DNA from: Dipteris shenzhenensis
Taxonomy: Eukaryota > Polypodiophyta > Polypodiopsida > Gleicheniales
Reading direction: 5' to 3' (one strand)
NCBI GenBank assembly: GCA_047967505.1
Contig: CM106539.1
DNA: 64,000 nt
The notes beneath the pieces are model-generated. The model searched no databases. It saw only the letters and a list, made by a program, of their open reading frames with translations, and was not told where the DNA came from. A program made the position numbers and the translations under genes. Position 1 is the stretch's first letter. Every line of letters begins with the position of its first letter. Positions 19,485 to 30,489 of this stretch are shown one piece after another.

Positions 19485-20337
19485 ATGGCATCTACAGCTG
19501 GTAGTGCCCTCTTTGATATTGAGAGGTTGGATGGATCAAACTTTCAGTATTGGAAAGAGCAGATTGATGATGTGTTAGTGCAGAAGAGGTAGCATAAGCC
19601 CATTCAATGCAAAGGTGTCAAGCCTAATAGCATTAAACAGAGTGATTGGGATGACATGGATGAGCAAGCATGCTCTATCATTTAGTCATCACTCTCAAAG
19701 TCAGTCTACTTGCAAGAACAGGATCGTGTACAGGGTGTAGACTGCCATGCATATGAGTTCTATACTCATATATGTCGGATGTATGACCATGATAGTGTTA
19801 TGTTACAGCATGATGGGTTGAAATGCCCTAATGTGCTGAAATATAGCCTTGATATGCACTCCAGAGGTAGATCAATTGGTAGAAACAGGTCATGTTCAAG
19901 GGGGAATTCCAAGAGCAAGTCTAGCTCTCGAACTTGTATTAGATGTTTCTATTGTGAAAAGTATGGCCACATGAAAAAGTGTTGCTGGAAATGGCTAAGA
20001 AAATGCAAGAAGAAGAGCAAGGTTAAGAATGACAGGAAGAAGGAGAAGAAGCATGTTGAGCTTCAAGGCATGGATGCTAGGGTTTCCACTAACAGTAGCA
20101 GTGATGAAGGCATTTTTTAATCTATGTCTGACACCTCCTTCTTGGCCACTGACGTACCCATTCTTAGTGATTGGATGTTAGATCCATGTGCTTCATGTCA
20201 TATGACCCCTCATTGGTCATGGTTCAGTGCATATCAAGAATGCATTATGGAGAGTGGTTTGATGGGCATTGATCATTCTATGGATGTCTATGGTTATGGG
20301 GATATCCACCTTGTTATGCCTAGTGGCTCTATTCTTG
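19485..20337 (+). pseudogene. Copia-2 gag and start of protease
   Basis: ATG at 19485 (MASTAGSALFDIERLDGSNF). In-frame TAG codons occur at two sites where Copia-1 has CAA for Gln, and a TAA near 20118 follows DEGIF. The zinc knuckle CFYCEKYGHMKKCC is intact as C-x2-C-x4-H-x4-C, unlike Copia-1. The protease segment LDPCASCHMTPH follows. The gag midsection is short, exactly as in Copia-1, which argues that the family spread in this reduced form. Confidence 0.85.
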
Positions 20338-20467
20338 TGGAAACAATATCTAAGAAAATGGAAATAAGGGAGAGCCACTAGGCTCTCACTTGATACTCAC
20401 ACTCTTATCAAACATAGAGAAAGGAAACACAAATGCCAAATAAAAGATATCAATTTTTGGCATCACA
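20338..20467 (-). repeat. Gypsy 5' LTR, first 130 bp, reversed by the inversion
   Basis: On the minus strand it starts TGTGATGCC and matches the start of the 3' LTR at 34441, except that it has only one copy of a 75-bp unit that is doubled there. The flank in element sense is AATGT. Confidence 0.88.
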
Positions 20468-21130
20468 ACATTCATATATAATTACTACATCTTGTTGGAT
20501 TTGTAGGATGCCTAATTGTATTAAGAGACAAAACACACTTCTCTCATCCCTAACCATCTATCAGCATAGATGGAGGAGAGTTTTTCCTCCCGCTAGACTA
20601 TTTGATTGAGATTGGGTAATGCATGTAAAATTTTGAGCTACAAGTGTGTTTATTGAATCCAAGCTCTTCCTTTAAGATGATCGCCTTGTTTTAAGACTAC
20701 GACAAGATCTTGGTATAATGATGTGGTGTTTTGTAGCAATAGATCTTGTACTAGCTCCTCTAGATTGTCATTGCTTTGATTTAGTAATTGACTTCTTAAT
20801 TATGAAATTATAGCCTTTTGATGTTGTAGCTCTATGCATTTCTTCCTGTGCTTACCATAAGTGGAGGTATAGGTAGTCAAAGACTCATACTATTGAGATG
20901 CTTTGGTTTGTGCTAGCTGCATTAACACCTTCAAGGGCCACAAGTCCTATACAGTTCATCACATTGTTCATCCAATACTTGTAATACTGCTAGCTTTTTT
21001 TAAAACCCATTTTGTTGCCCGTTTAGACAAGGAAATGCTAGTGTTTATATGTGAGCACACATGCCTACTTTTCTATTAAAAAAAAGTTTTCAACCTTTTT
21101 TAACTTCCACAAAACCATTACTTGTAAGAA
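20468..21130. other. no gene seen
   Basis: AT-rich sequence inside the inverted block. I see no domain, LTR or repeat structure in it. Confidence 0.5.
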
Positions 21131-21278
21131 AGGCTCCAATATCTAGAGGTAAGTCACTAGAACAGAGATAAAAATTGTCTGAGGCTCCAATATCTAGAGG
21201 TAAGTCACCATAATAAAGATCAAAACTATCTGAGAGGTAAATCACTAGAACAGAGATAAAAATTGTGCTCCTTTCTAG
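21131..21278. repeat. short tandem repeat, 51-bp unit, about 2.7 copies
   Basis: The run AGGCTCCAATATCTAGAGG starts at 21131 and again at 21182, and a truncated third unit starts at 21233. Copies differ by a few bases. Confidence 0.8.
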
Positions 21279-21290
21279 AGATAAACGGTG

Positions 21291-21429
21291 GTCAATATGC
21301 CCTTGCCCCTACATGGGACCCCTCAAGGGACATTAATAAAAGTTTGTCTCTAGAAAATATTCTAGAGATAAATTTGTTTGTTAATATGGCCCTTGAGGGG
21401 TCCCCTTTAGGGGCAAGGGCCATATTGAC
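21291..21429. repeat. foldback palindrome, 139 bp
   Basis: Arms of about 65-70 bp run from GTCAATATG on the left to CATATTGAC on the right and meet in TCTCTAGAAAATATTCTAGAGA, itself palindromic. Arm identity is high apart from small gaps. No open frame. It resembles a foldback or MITE-like insertion; no flanking duplication could be fixed by eye. Confidence 0.8.
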
Positions 21430-21621
21430 AAGGGTATGGATATTGCTCCCTCAAGGCAAGTGTTCAACTGCTAGATACTATTAATTAGGACCCTGTTAAC
21501 ATGTAATACTAATCTATAGTTGTGGAGATCTGCTTTGTGGTCATTAAGATATTGTTAAAGAAAATTAACATAAAAGAATCATTTAAGTCTATTAGCACTA
21601 TTAACAAGCACATGCAACATT

Positions 21622-21856
21622 GCTAACTAGCATACATCAAACAGTATCAGACTATTAACTAGCACATCCAAGACTCTCATACACTAGGATTTAAGTTTGA
21701 TAACACTCTAAACTAGCACACATCAAATATTGTCACATATTGTTAACTAGATTATTTTTGAGACTATCATACACTGTTAGCTTTAACACTATCATACAGA
21801 TCACTAGCATATTATTGCAGAAGATTAACATAAAAGATACATTGTTAACTAGCACC
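21622..21856 (-). repeat. left cluster of GTTAACTAGC motifs (candidate subterminal repeats)
   Basis: Five copies of (G)TTAACTAGCA or close variants occur at 21622, 21654, 21709, 21742 and 21844. The motif reappears reverse-complemented in the cluster at 23713-24003, on the far side of the coding relic. Confidence 0.55.
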
Positions 21857-22130
21857 TTGATAAGTAGGTAACTCACAAAAAAGGCATCAAAAGTAGTTTT
21901 AACACTAACAAGGTTCATATCAAATCCCAAAGGGCATGCTATTATAGATTGCTTCATAACTTTATGGGGTGATTGTGTACATTTTCCTTCTTTTGGGCAT
22001 ACACTCCATGGGTATCTTGATGCAACGTACAAGATTTGAAAGTATGTGGAAAAGGGGCTTCTTGTTATCTAGCTTGAAGCAGTAGGAATCCAGTTATTGA
22101 TGAATGGAAGAATGTGATCGATAAAGGTTC

Positions 22131-23655
22131 CTATGTTTTTAAAGGTTGTACTACAAGATCCTTTGCTGCAATGCACTTGATAAGATAAAAATCTGCATCC
22201 TTTGCATTCGTTGTTACATTTGAATTTACTGCAAAAGTGTCACCAACACACAAAGCACCACTTAACACATCATAGTGGCCTTCATATGTGACACTGTCAT
22301 ATCCATTCACCTCATCTACATTGACCTCAGCATCATTAGGTAGTGGTACCATATCATGATAAGCTTAGGGCTGCACATGGGCCTTGTTAATGCAATGGTT
22401 CCATTGTGAACGCATCCATGCTTCACATAAGCATCCCAATATCTTGCTGCTAGGGCAGTTGGATCAGTTGGGCTATGACCACAAATGCATGCAAGGAGCA
22501 AGACTCTGAAATACTCTCATAATTCCACTTGACCTCTCTATTTACATATCCCAGTTTAATCTCCCAAAACACACGTCTGCATTCCCTTTCTTTTGAAGGA
22601 TATGCTATGTTTCTCTCTGAGAAGAAATCTTGTAGAAAAGTAACCACATTAGCTACACACTTCAAGATGGGACCACTCGGATCATGTGCCATTGTTCTTT
22701 TTACCACAGCTCCATCACCATCATGCTCTCCCTTGCCATGCCCTAATCCAAAAAAGAACTAGCTCATCTCCATCCCTATCAATCTGACATATCTTGCAAC
22801 AAAATAGAATGGCCTAACAACCTTAAATTGTGAGGCCACACCATCTAACCAAACCCAATGGCTTTTCGGAGCAATACCTTATTTTTGTAGCCAATCAAAA
22901 TGCAACATAAAGCAATGCTAAGTGTCATGCACCCTGTCATCTGATATGAAGAAATGGATTGTTTTGATTACTTCCCCTATTGGGCGATAGTATGTTATGT
23001 ATACAAAAATTGTTATCTGACTTGAATGCTAGTGCATGGGCTGGATCTCATTTTGCTCTTTGAATGCATAATTATCTACAAAATCTACAACTAAAACAAC
23101 CACACTTTTGTTCTACTTGCCATCAGGCTACGTAGTTATGCGTGATGAAGACCTTGAGCTTGGTCTTCAAGAGCTAAAGAAACTCCAAGCACAGCATGTC
23201 TTTGTCCAAAAGATCTTTTGTCTTTTTCTTATTTCCATGCTTATCTATTGACTGCACATATCAAATACCTTGACAGGCAAGGCACATATTAAAATACCTT
23301 TATAGACAAGGTCTTGCCCCCCTTTTCCATCTCCAAGAAACATGTTTTCAACTTCTTCAAACTGCATTTTCTGCACTCCCATGAAACACTTTCTATTATT
23401 AAAATCTGCATCATCTCCATTGGGCAAAGCATTGACTCCCATAGATGTGTGCTATCTTTGAAAGTGTGATATGAAGCCAAGCACCCAATGCTTGTGCCAT
23501 CACCTGTGGCACAAATGCCGCATGTGCATTTGCATCCTACTCCATGGAGCCCAAATGTAAGAGACCACATGTGGTTCAATGCATCCTTTAGAAATGTCAT
23601 TTGCACATGGTACTCACAACAACATGTGTATCCTCCTCCGTACAAAAAAGGGCTT
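22131..23655 (-). pseudogene. relic of an uncharacterised GHGKG-DG-GA-VKR family, possible transposase
   Basis: A minus-strand coding relic spread over several frames. In order: a Cys-rich part (GCKCTCGICATGDGTSIG, about 23520), a HNYVA*WQ box, a VVDFVDNYAF..QNEIQ box (about 23060), ISDDRVHD, WVWLDGVASQFK (about 22830), FYFVARY, then GHGKGEHDGDGAVVKR (about 22730), and a C-terminal part with VGDTFAVNSN (about 22230). From memory, proteins with the D-F-x-x-N-Y, DG-x-x-x-Q and HGKG..DG.GA.VKR series occur in cnidarians and bryophytes, without an established function. The spaced Asp residues in DF..NY and LDG would fit an RNase H-fold transposase, but that is inference. Stops sit where Trp, Gln or Arg are expected. 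Confidence 0.6.
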
Positions 23656-23712
23656 CATTATCTCAAACAATCTCAGACCAATGTTGCAGTCATGCTTGTT
23701 ATTATAAGACGT

Positions 23713-24003
23713 GATAGTTAGCATAATCTAGGTTCAACCCTACTTGTTATAAGGCCATACTAATTAGCATAAGCCATGCTCATTATTAGACCATGATTAA
23801 TGTGTGACCATACTACTTAGCAACATCTACTTAGAAGGATCAAATGTTAGTTATCAGACCTTGGTAGTTAGCATAATGTACTTAATGGGTCATGCTAGTT
23901 AGCATAATATAGTTAATGGGTCATTCTAGTTATCAGACGATGCAGTTAACTAGCTTCTACTTGGAAGCATGACATGCTAGTTGTCAGACCCAGCTAGTTA
24001 GTG
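23713..24003 (+). repeat. right cluster of GCTAGTTAGC motifs (candidate subterminal repeats)
   Basis: At least six copies of (G)CTAGTTAGCATAA or close variants lie between 23713 and 24003, opposite in orientation to the left cluster. The last copy ends TAGTG, which reversed reads CACTA; this might be a terminus, but no matching left end was found. Confidence 0.55.
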
Positions 24004-24459
24004 TTAGAAGATGGGCAAACTCAAGATAGGGCAAAGCTTAGTTGAGGCAAGGGAGTTGGTAGATCAACTCCACATGGAACTGCATGGCAAAATGCATGGA
24101 GGAATCCAAGTGAGGTCTTGCTGTGATCTCGGCTCCCTCTGATGGCACGCTAGCAATTAGCTACTGTAGTTACTCCATGATACGGATCGTGATGAGCTTG
24201 GTGATGTCTACCTTCAATCCTTCTCTATATGATATGGCTCGGGGTCAAGTAGAGTGTGTTGTGTTTTGCAGTGTGTAGAGGATAGCTTTGATGTAATACT
24301 CCAACAAGCTCCATAGAGATGGGGAGGTTGTCATGTTGCAGTTTGAATAAAAGTCTTTCATGCTTTCTAGTTCATTTCCCATTCTCTCATTTTGATAATG
24401 CTCTAATAACTATTGTCTTATGTGCATGCAATAGTTGTGTATGATCCTAGGGCTATCAG
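24002..24459 (+). repeat. orphan Copia-type LTR, about 458 bp
   Basis: Starts TGTTAG and ends CTATCA, imperfect terminal repeats of the TG..CA type, with an AATAAA signal near 24345. Next to its end lies TGGTATCAAAGTG (24461-24473), a plant Copia primer site with mismatches, and about 10 bp later a gag-like start. The rest of the element is missing. The left edge overlaps the last subterminal motif by 2 bp, so one of the two boundaries is approximate. Confidence 0.55.
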
Positions 24460-24484
24460 TGGTATCAAAGTGAAGGTTGAGAAG

Positions 24485-24553
24485 ATGGAGAGAAATTTTA
24501 AACATGCGATGAAGTTGGTTACATACAACGATATCAATTTTCCCATATGGCAG
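24485..24553 (+). pseudogene. stub of a Copia gag
   Basis: About 22 codons from the ATG at 24485, with the phrase YNDINFPIWQ, which is typical of the first residues of plant Copia gag. The frame then enters unrelated sequence, so the element is truncated here. Confidence 0.5.
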
Positions 24554-24878
24554 CTCTTTTTGCAATAAGCATGTTTTCCTTTGAATTGAGCATCATGGAC
24601 AATGTTGTAATCTTGAAGAACAATGCCTCTTTAAAATCTAGTTGCTTGACAAGAGCTAATGTGTTGTGCACATTGGAAATGATAGCAATTTGAATAGCAG
24701 CCTCCTCCACTATACGTTGTGCCTGGATTTCTCGCACGAGAGGGTGTTGATTAACTAGAGACGTCTCTCTTCTATGAAGTACTGTTAGTCCTTTCCTTGA
24801 AAACTTTGACAAAACTAAAGCGGAGATTTTCAAATTTTCTTCATCGTTAAGAGCCCGCACTCCACCATCACACTTCAT
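24534..24878 (-). pseudogene. unrecognised coding fragment
   Basis: A 115-codon minus-strand frame with protein-like composition (KISALVLSKFSRKGL, then NQHPLVREIQAQRIVEEAA). The frame is open for about 15 more codons upstream. I do not recognise the family. It starts where the gag stub ends, so it may be what the truncated element is joined to. Confidence 0.35.
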
Positions 24879-26582
24879 ATGCTTCTCCTCCCCTTGTTTC
24901 CTCTTCCTGTCTCTCCATACTGCCTATTGATGGTAAGATCATATGGGTCTTGTGAGTTAGAATCGATCTTTTTTGAAGAAATATGCTCTAAATCATGAGA
25001 GATGACCGAAGTGTGCCTCAAAAGGAGAAAATATTCATGAAGGCCCTATTCATAAATGGTGCATGCAACAAAAAATATCTTGGCTCGCATGTTGAAATAT
25101 GCCCCCCAATAGGCTTTTAATGCACATAAAGCCCAAATGCAAAGGGGTAACTACCACTAGCATCTTGATAAAGCCCAAGCCTCACTAGAAAAAGGAAAAG
25201 TAGATAGAAAAGTCATCGAAGCCATGGGTTTGAAGGCCATCAAAGATGCAAAAGAGCTCTACAAAAAGCTACAGGAAACCGAGGTGGCACTGGCCACAAA
25301 GAGATCTAGGGTAGAGGCCATAATAGTAGAATATGAAGCATTCCAATGCATGAACACACACACACACATACACCTATTAGCTACCCCTAGCAAACATACT
25401 CACATGCTAGCACCCTTCATGTTTTGAAAAACTAATACATTTCCTTGTTTGAATGCAACTCACCTAGAATTCATTGTATTGACAATGGTCTCTCCGCAAA
25501 TACTGATGCAAAGGGCAACTTTTTCATTTACTCGAGTCTATTGGTACCCTCTATTATCTGGAAGATTACTATTTATTGATGCTATGCATTAGCCACTAGA
25601 CCCCCCTTCTTTTCTCCTCAATAAATTGATATTTTTACAGGCATACCTTGATAATGATGCAAATAGCATTTTGGGACACGTAATTAGTCATTTTTTATAA
25701 CTATTGATTCTTCAAATATCTGATATAATTGTTGTAAATTCATTACTTCTTTGTTATTCCCCATGTTTCTATTTGAATTTAATGCATAGTAACTATACTT
25801 AAATTGCTAAACATGTTTAGTTTTTGTTACGAGAATTAGCACTAGTGTACCTACTCTTAGAGGTGCCTTCAATTGTTTGGTGGCACTTTGCTTATTTAGC
25901 ACTCCCATATTTGCTACCTAGCCCCCACTACATAAGCTGCCTCCTACTCAGTAGCTACCTCTGCTGCGACTACTACCGCTTAGCTCCACATCTATGCCCT
26001 CTCCTCCTAAGCTTTGCCTTTTCTCTACCCCCTCTAAACCTTACGAATACGGTGCTTCCCCTCTCTACAAGCATGTCTACTTCTCAGGTGCATAGCCCCT
26101 CTCTCTCTCTTTTGTCATCCTCAATATTCCCCTCCCTCTCTGTTCTACACTGAAATGCACATCCTCTACTCGCTTGGCTGTGATCCCCTTCGTAGTCTCC
26201 TTTGTATCCCTCAGTAAAAGCATGTCTGTAGTACACTGAAGCGGCATTTTCCTTAGTATTCCCCTTTGTCTACCTATTATTGGCCCCGTTGGTAATCGAC
26301 TGTGCTGTAGGTGGTACCTTAGTCTCTGTAACAATGCCTTTCGAGTTGGCTTACTATTGTGTTTTATGTACTCACATAATGGAGCATTGATTCGGAGCTG
26401 CAGTTATCGTTCGCCGCTACTCCATTGTGGTGCTTAGCTCCCTTCTCTGAGTCTATCCGCTACCTCTTAGTAGAATAGGAACCTTTGGTCCCATCTTCAC
26501 GTATGTACGTAGACGCTTGTAGCTGTTAGAACTTACCATTTCATTATCACGGCTTGATGTTCTGTTGCGCGGTGACGACGTA
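24879..26582. other. no convincing gene
   Basis: It contains a 67-codon plus frame with a coiled-coil-like start (25224-25427) and a C/T-rich plus frame of 109 codons (25824-26153). Neither resembles a known protein and both look fortuitous. An (AC)n run lies near 25356. There are no LTR or primer-site signals. Confidence 0.4.
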
Positions 26583-26587
26583 TGCTT

Positions 26588-26928
26588 TGTGGGAGAGGAG
26601 ACCACACACAAAGGGATAAGGAGACACCAAAAGTGGTGGAGCAAAAGCTACTCTAGCTTATTCCTCTATCATATATATATGAGTATACATGGGCACTGTA
26701 CAAGTGGGTGGGCAAACTGCCCTTTACCCCAACAACCTCCCACTTAAAGGCAGTGTGCCTTTAAGGGAGTATAGTACACATATAATACAATAAGCCATAG
26801 GCTGAAAAACAAGATGACCAGACCGTCATCCTATGTTCATCTGCACTTTACAATGTGCAAAAAACATAGAGGATAAGCCGCTAGCAGACATCAGGTTTGC
26901 AGGATAGAAAATGACAGAATGAGTGGAA
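26588..26928 (-). mobile_element. Copia-2 3' end, reversed
   Basis: LTR 26588-26734 (147 bp), polypurine tract AAGTGGGAGGT on the minus strand at 26735-26745, and internal sequence to 26928 that matches the Copia-1 3' end at 3908-4089. The 5 bp outside the LTR (TGCTT, 26583-26587) are the reverse complement of the AAGCA at 17068-17072. Confidence 0.92.
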
Positions 26929-27740
26929 TGGATCATGGTAAATACCATGTGTATGAATGGTAAATACCATGTGTATGAATGGTAAATACCTTGGCATGAG
27001 GTGACAGTTATTTGTGTATGGGATATTATGTGGTTTTTTAGAAAATAGGAAGAGTGAGTCATATAAAGAGTGGGTCTAATATCCATGTGTTCCAATAATG
27101 TAAGAGGGATCACATGCCAAGTGCGTGGAAGGTATATGGGGGAGTGTAGAATTACTATGTGGAATAAGGAGGATGTGGACATTTGGAAAAGAGAGGTTCC
27201 CTATAGGATCCATGTGGGAAGACCCTTGACTCTCTCAATATTTTAAGGGTCTTGAGCATCTTTTGATGGGGCACATGTCAAGAGTAGCCAAAAAGGACAT
27301 GGATGGTGACATACGGGCTTATGTGATTGATGGGGAAAGGAATCTACAGGCATCAATTGTAAATGGGTGAAGGAGGGTGACAAATCTCTATAAAGGGAGC
27401 CCTCCTCTCCCTTGTTCATCATCTCTTCCCCTATTGAGCCTCATGCTGTTGTAGCTCTAGTCCCCCTAATCCTGTTCTAGGAGCCTTCTTTCTCTCTCTT
27501 GCAGATATCCTCTTATGAAGACTTTTGAGTCCATATCTCTCTAGTTCATTCTCTTTCTATGAGTAGTCTTGGAGCTCCCACTCCCTTGTGTATGTATGAA
27601 ACCTCTTCTTCTCCCTTGTGTTTGTAGTATTTTGAGTTGAATTTGACTAGAGTCTCTCTATTGGTAATGAAGGTCACTTCAAGTTCTCTCTCTTGAGTGT
27701 CTCTCCTCTTTTTCCATTTCTCTCTCTTCCAAAGTGTTCA
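26929..27740 (+). repeat. Gypsy 5' LTR, remaining part
   Basis: It matches the 3' LTR from about 34654 to 35400; the matching stretch ends near 27619. The final 120 bp have no counterpart in the truncated 3' LTR. The end is placed at GTGTTCA (27740) because a candidate primer site, TGGTGTCTATTC, begins at 27745. That end is tentative. Confidence 0.7.
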
Positions 27741-27744
27741 AAAG

Positions 27745-29188
27745 TGGTGTCTATTCGGCCGCTCATTGCACATACATGGTTATCCATTTTCGGACCCATG
27801 AAGGGAGCTCTTCCTTCTCTCCTAGGCAACTTCTATGGGACTTGGATCATTGATGAAGTCTGAGCTTGGAGGGAGTATTCTCCCAAGCCGGCATCAGTAG
27901 AAGGAAGAGGTGTTTTTCATGATTGTTTGACCCCCTGTTAGTATTGGGCTCATAACTTTTTACTCAATGCTCCAATTTTGAAGAAACTTATATCAGCATG
28001 AAGCTCTATTTAAGAATCATAATAATATATTTTTAGTTTCTGTATCAGATGTAATATAAAAAATCTACGACTCTCTATGTGTGACTATTTTTTTTGGAGA
28101 CAATTTCTACCCCCTTCCAGTAAAATGCCCATAACTTTTCAACCGCTTCTTTGTTTCTTACGAAACTTATATCAGAGAAAATCCCATTTCAAGATGCATC
28201 TCTAGGTGTGTTTGAATCTTTGACATCATGTCTTTGCTAGAAGCTATAATCCTTTGTGTCTAATGGTAGTTTGTAGAGTGTTTTGAGCTACTTGTAGAGA
28301 TATCTATGAAGGAGGTGCAATGTTTCCTCAGAACCTACCCATCCAACCCAATCAGCCCCTTCAAACTCCTTGATATATATCATTTCATGTCATACTGACC
28401 TGCAATATCTTCTTTCAACAATGCATCAATCTTCTCTTTTGTGCAGACCAGCTTGGGGAGATTTTGGTCTCTGCCCCCGCTAATTCTTTCCTTCTCCCTA
28501 TGCTAGAGTACAAAATCACTTGGGATGTTACCATCTTGGCATGAAAGCTTCTATTTAATTTCTGTTTGCCAGTGAATAAAAATCTCTGTCACTAAGTTTG
28601 AAAGTAGTAGGAAGCTAAAAGGTGCATGAAGTTTTATTAACCCCAACCCTAGGGGATTCACTCTTCATTAAAGGGGACATCACCTGCATGCATGAACTTT
28701 AAAAAAAACCCCTATTTGAGATCCACATAGGAACACCCGTATGTAAGCTTATAAGATACCACCAAAATTCTATTTTGTCCCTACCTATCCTTAAATCTAC
28801 ATTCTTTCTCAAGCATTTAGATTACACAATAAGCAAATTTAGACTACTTTCTCTATGACTATTTAAAACCATACACAAAAATAAACTTGTTCAGACTAGT
28901 TACCGAAGGTAGCCTATAGTATGTCCCCCCTCTTAAATTCGATGTTAGAAAAAAATAAAAAGTGTCCCCACCCCTAATGTATAAGCTCATGCCTCATTTT
29001 AAAAAAAAACCCTATTGTACACTCACGTGATATCATAAGTTTCCCCCTGGGACCCCAACTTCATGTCACATCTTTTATTGGAGATGCCGGATATGTTTGG
29101 TATTGGATTCATCCCACCTTACTAAACGGTCTTGGGTGTAGTGGATTCCATGTTATGCCTAGTATAGGCATGTTTTTTCTTATGTGAT
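27745..29188 (+). other. Gypsy leader
   Basis: It holds the candidate primer site at its start, a diverged duplication (both copies contain CATAACTTTT and AAACTTATATCAG, near 27960 and 28120), and several A8-C3 runs near 28700 and 29000. No coding frame. Confidence 0.5.
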
Positions 29189-30480
29189 ATAGAGGATGCC
29201 TGGAAGAACTCCGTTAGAAGAGATTGCAACCCATTTAAGAGAACTAGAAGATTGTGAAGGTGATGCTGAAGCTATTCGCACGGTCATCATGATCATATCC
29301 TTTATGTTTGCACTCTAAATAGGTTGTTGAATCAACAATGCCATCAAGCACAATGATAGATTGGGGATTGATTCATGCACTGGTAGCATGGTGTGAAGAA
29401 GACTTGAGTCTTTGGGTAGTTTTTGACCATAATAGTGGAGTGGTGATTCTCAATGCTTTCAACTTCTTTTTCTATGCAAATGATGAAGAGTACAATATCT
29501 TAAAGCTATTATGTGCACTTCCAATTGTAAGAAGGGTGATTCTTGAATATAATTAAGCAGATATTCGGGGTAGTGGAGTCACCAAATGCTTTGATGTTGC
29601 AGTTGGACCGGTTCTTACAAGGAGAGGGTGAGATGGTCACTACGTTGGCAATCCGATATGAAGCTTTATGGACAAAATATGAAAGGACAGCTTTGCGAGC
29701 TATGGCATCTACATCATCCCCCGTGTGTTAGGGTCATTGTCTCTGACCCTAACATCTCGGATGACCACATTATGCTTCAGCGTCCAAATGGCTCCTTCTT
29801 CTCAAAAATAATGAGTAAAGATCCAACAACATATGTGGAGGCACTTCACATTGCGATCAAGAAATAAGCTTCTCTACAGATTGAATCCTCTTTTGTGTCT
29901 TCACTAGCTTCAACTTCTAAGGTGGAGGTAATGGGAATACCTCAGATACCAAAGTGCTCTAAGTTAGATCATAATATCTCCCAATTGATGGTAGAGTTTA
30001 TTGATTTGAAATTGCATTTGGTTAATACACGACAACCTAGAGCACCCAAGAGTGAGGATAGGCCTTGAAAAAGGTCACTTTCTATGAATGTAATGAAAAA
30101 GGCCACTCTCGCCCTGAGTGTCCTAGATTGAGAAAGAAAGAAGAGTGAGGTCACTTGCTATGAATGTAATGAAAAAGGTCACTATCGCCCTAAGTGTCCT
30201 ACATTGAGAAAGAAAGAAGAAAAACAAGTATCCTTGATAGAAGCTTCTTTAGGCGATGAGGAAAGAGAGGCAATGATGTCTAAACAAGGGCACGGTAAAA
30301 CAAAAGAAGAAGAAGAAAGTAAGAAAGAAGTAAGAACTTCAGGAAGAGGAATGCTGTAGTAAGAAAAATAAGGCATCTAGACGGAGAATCAGCCAATCAG
30401 ACTTTCCTTTAGGACAAGGCATTGGAAGCTATGACTTGTTGTCCGACCTTGAAAAGAAAGCTGATATCAGCTTTGGTTAG
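29189..30480 (+). pseudogene. Gypsy gag, broken
   Basis: The likely start is the ATG at 29189 (MPGRTPLEEIATHLRELEDC), followed after a stop by a capsid-like stretch (29338-29867) in two frames. A CCHC zinc knuckle occurs twice, at about 30080-30120 and 30155-30200, as a 76-bp tandem duplication. The second copy, CYECNEKGHYRPKC, is intact and the first has Phe for the first Cys. Because 76 is not a multiple of three, the duplication shifts the frame. A Glu/Lys-rich tail follows. Confidence 0.65.
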
Positions 30481-30489
30481 TTACTTGCT

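Larger units (their letters stand above)
17073..20337 (+). mobile_element. Copia-2: 5' half of a Copia element cut by an inversion
   Basis: Same family as Copia-1 but on the plus strand: 5' LTR 17073-17219, primer site 17222-17233, a 2.2-kb leader, gag and the start of protease. Similarity to Copia-1 stops abruptly at 20337, at a point equal to about 6309 in Copia-1. Its 3' end (194 bp of internal sequence plus a 147-bp LTR) is found in reverse at 26588-26928. The left flank AAGCA (17068-17072) matches the right flank TGCTT (26583-26587) read on the other strand. Sequence equal to 4090-6308 of Copia-1 is absent from both pieces. Confidence 0.92.
20338..26928. other. 6.6-kb inverted block
   Basis: The left breakpoint joins Copia-2 (to 20337) to reversed Gypsy LTR sequence (20338-20467). 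The right breakpoint joins reversed Copia-2 3' sequence (to 26928) to forward Gypsy LTR (26929 on). Re-inverting the block restores Copia-2 between AAGCA duplications and also the Gypsy 5' LTR, apart from about 12 bp. At the left junction six bases (TGGAAA) belong to neither parent, as expected from end joining. Confidence 0.9.

Noticed and set aside
23990-24008. CACTA-type transposon end (TAGTG at 23999-24003)
   Set aside because: The left side offers CACTATTAAC near 21597, but the 3-bp flanks do not match (TAG against TTA) and the motif overlaps the start of a candidate LTR.
25824-26153. 109-codon frame with hydrophobic Ser/Leu-rich sequence
   Set aside because: Composition follows a C/T-rich stretch; no signal or domain stands out.
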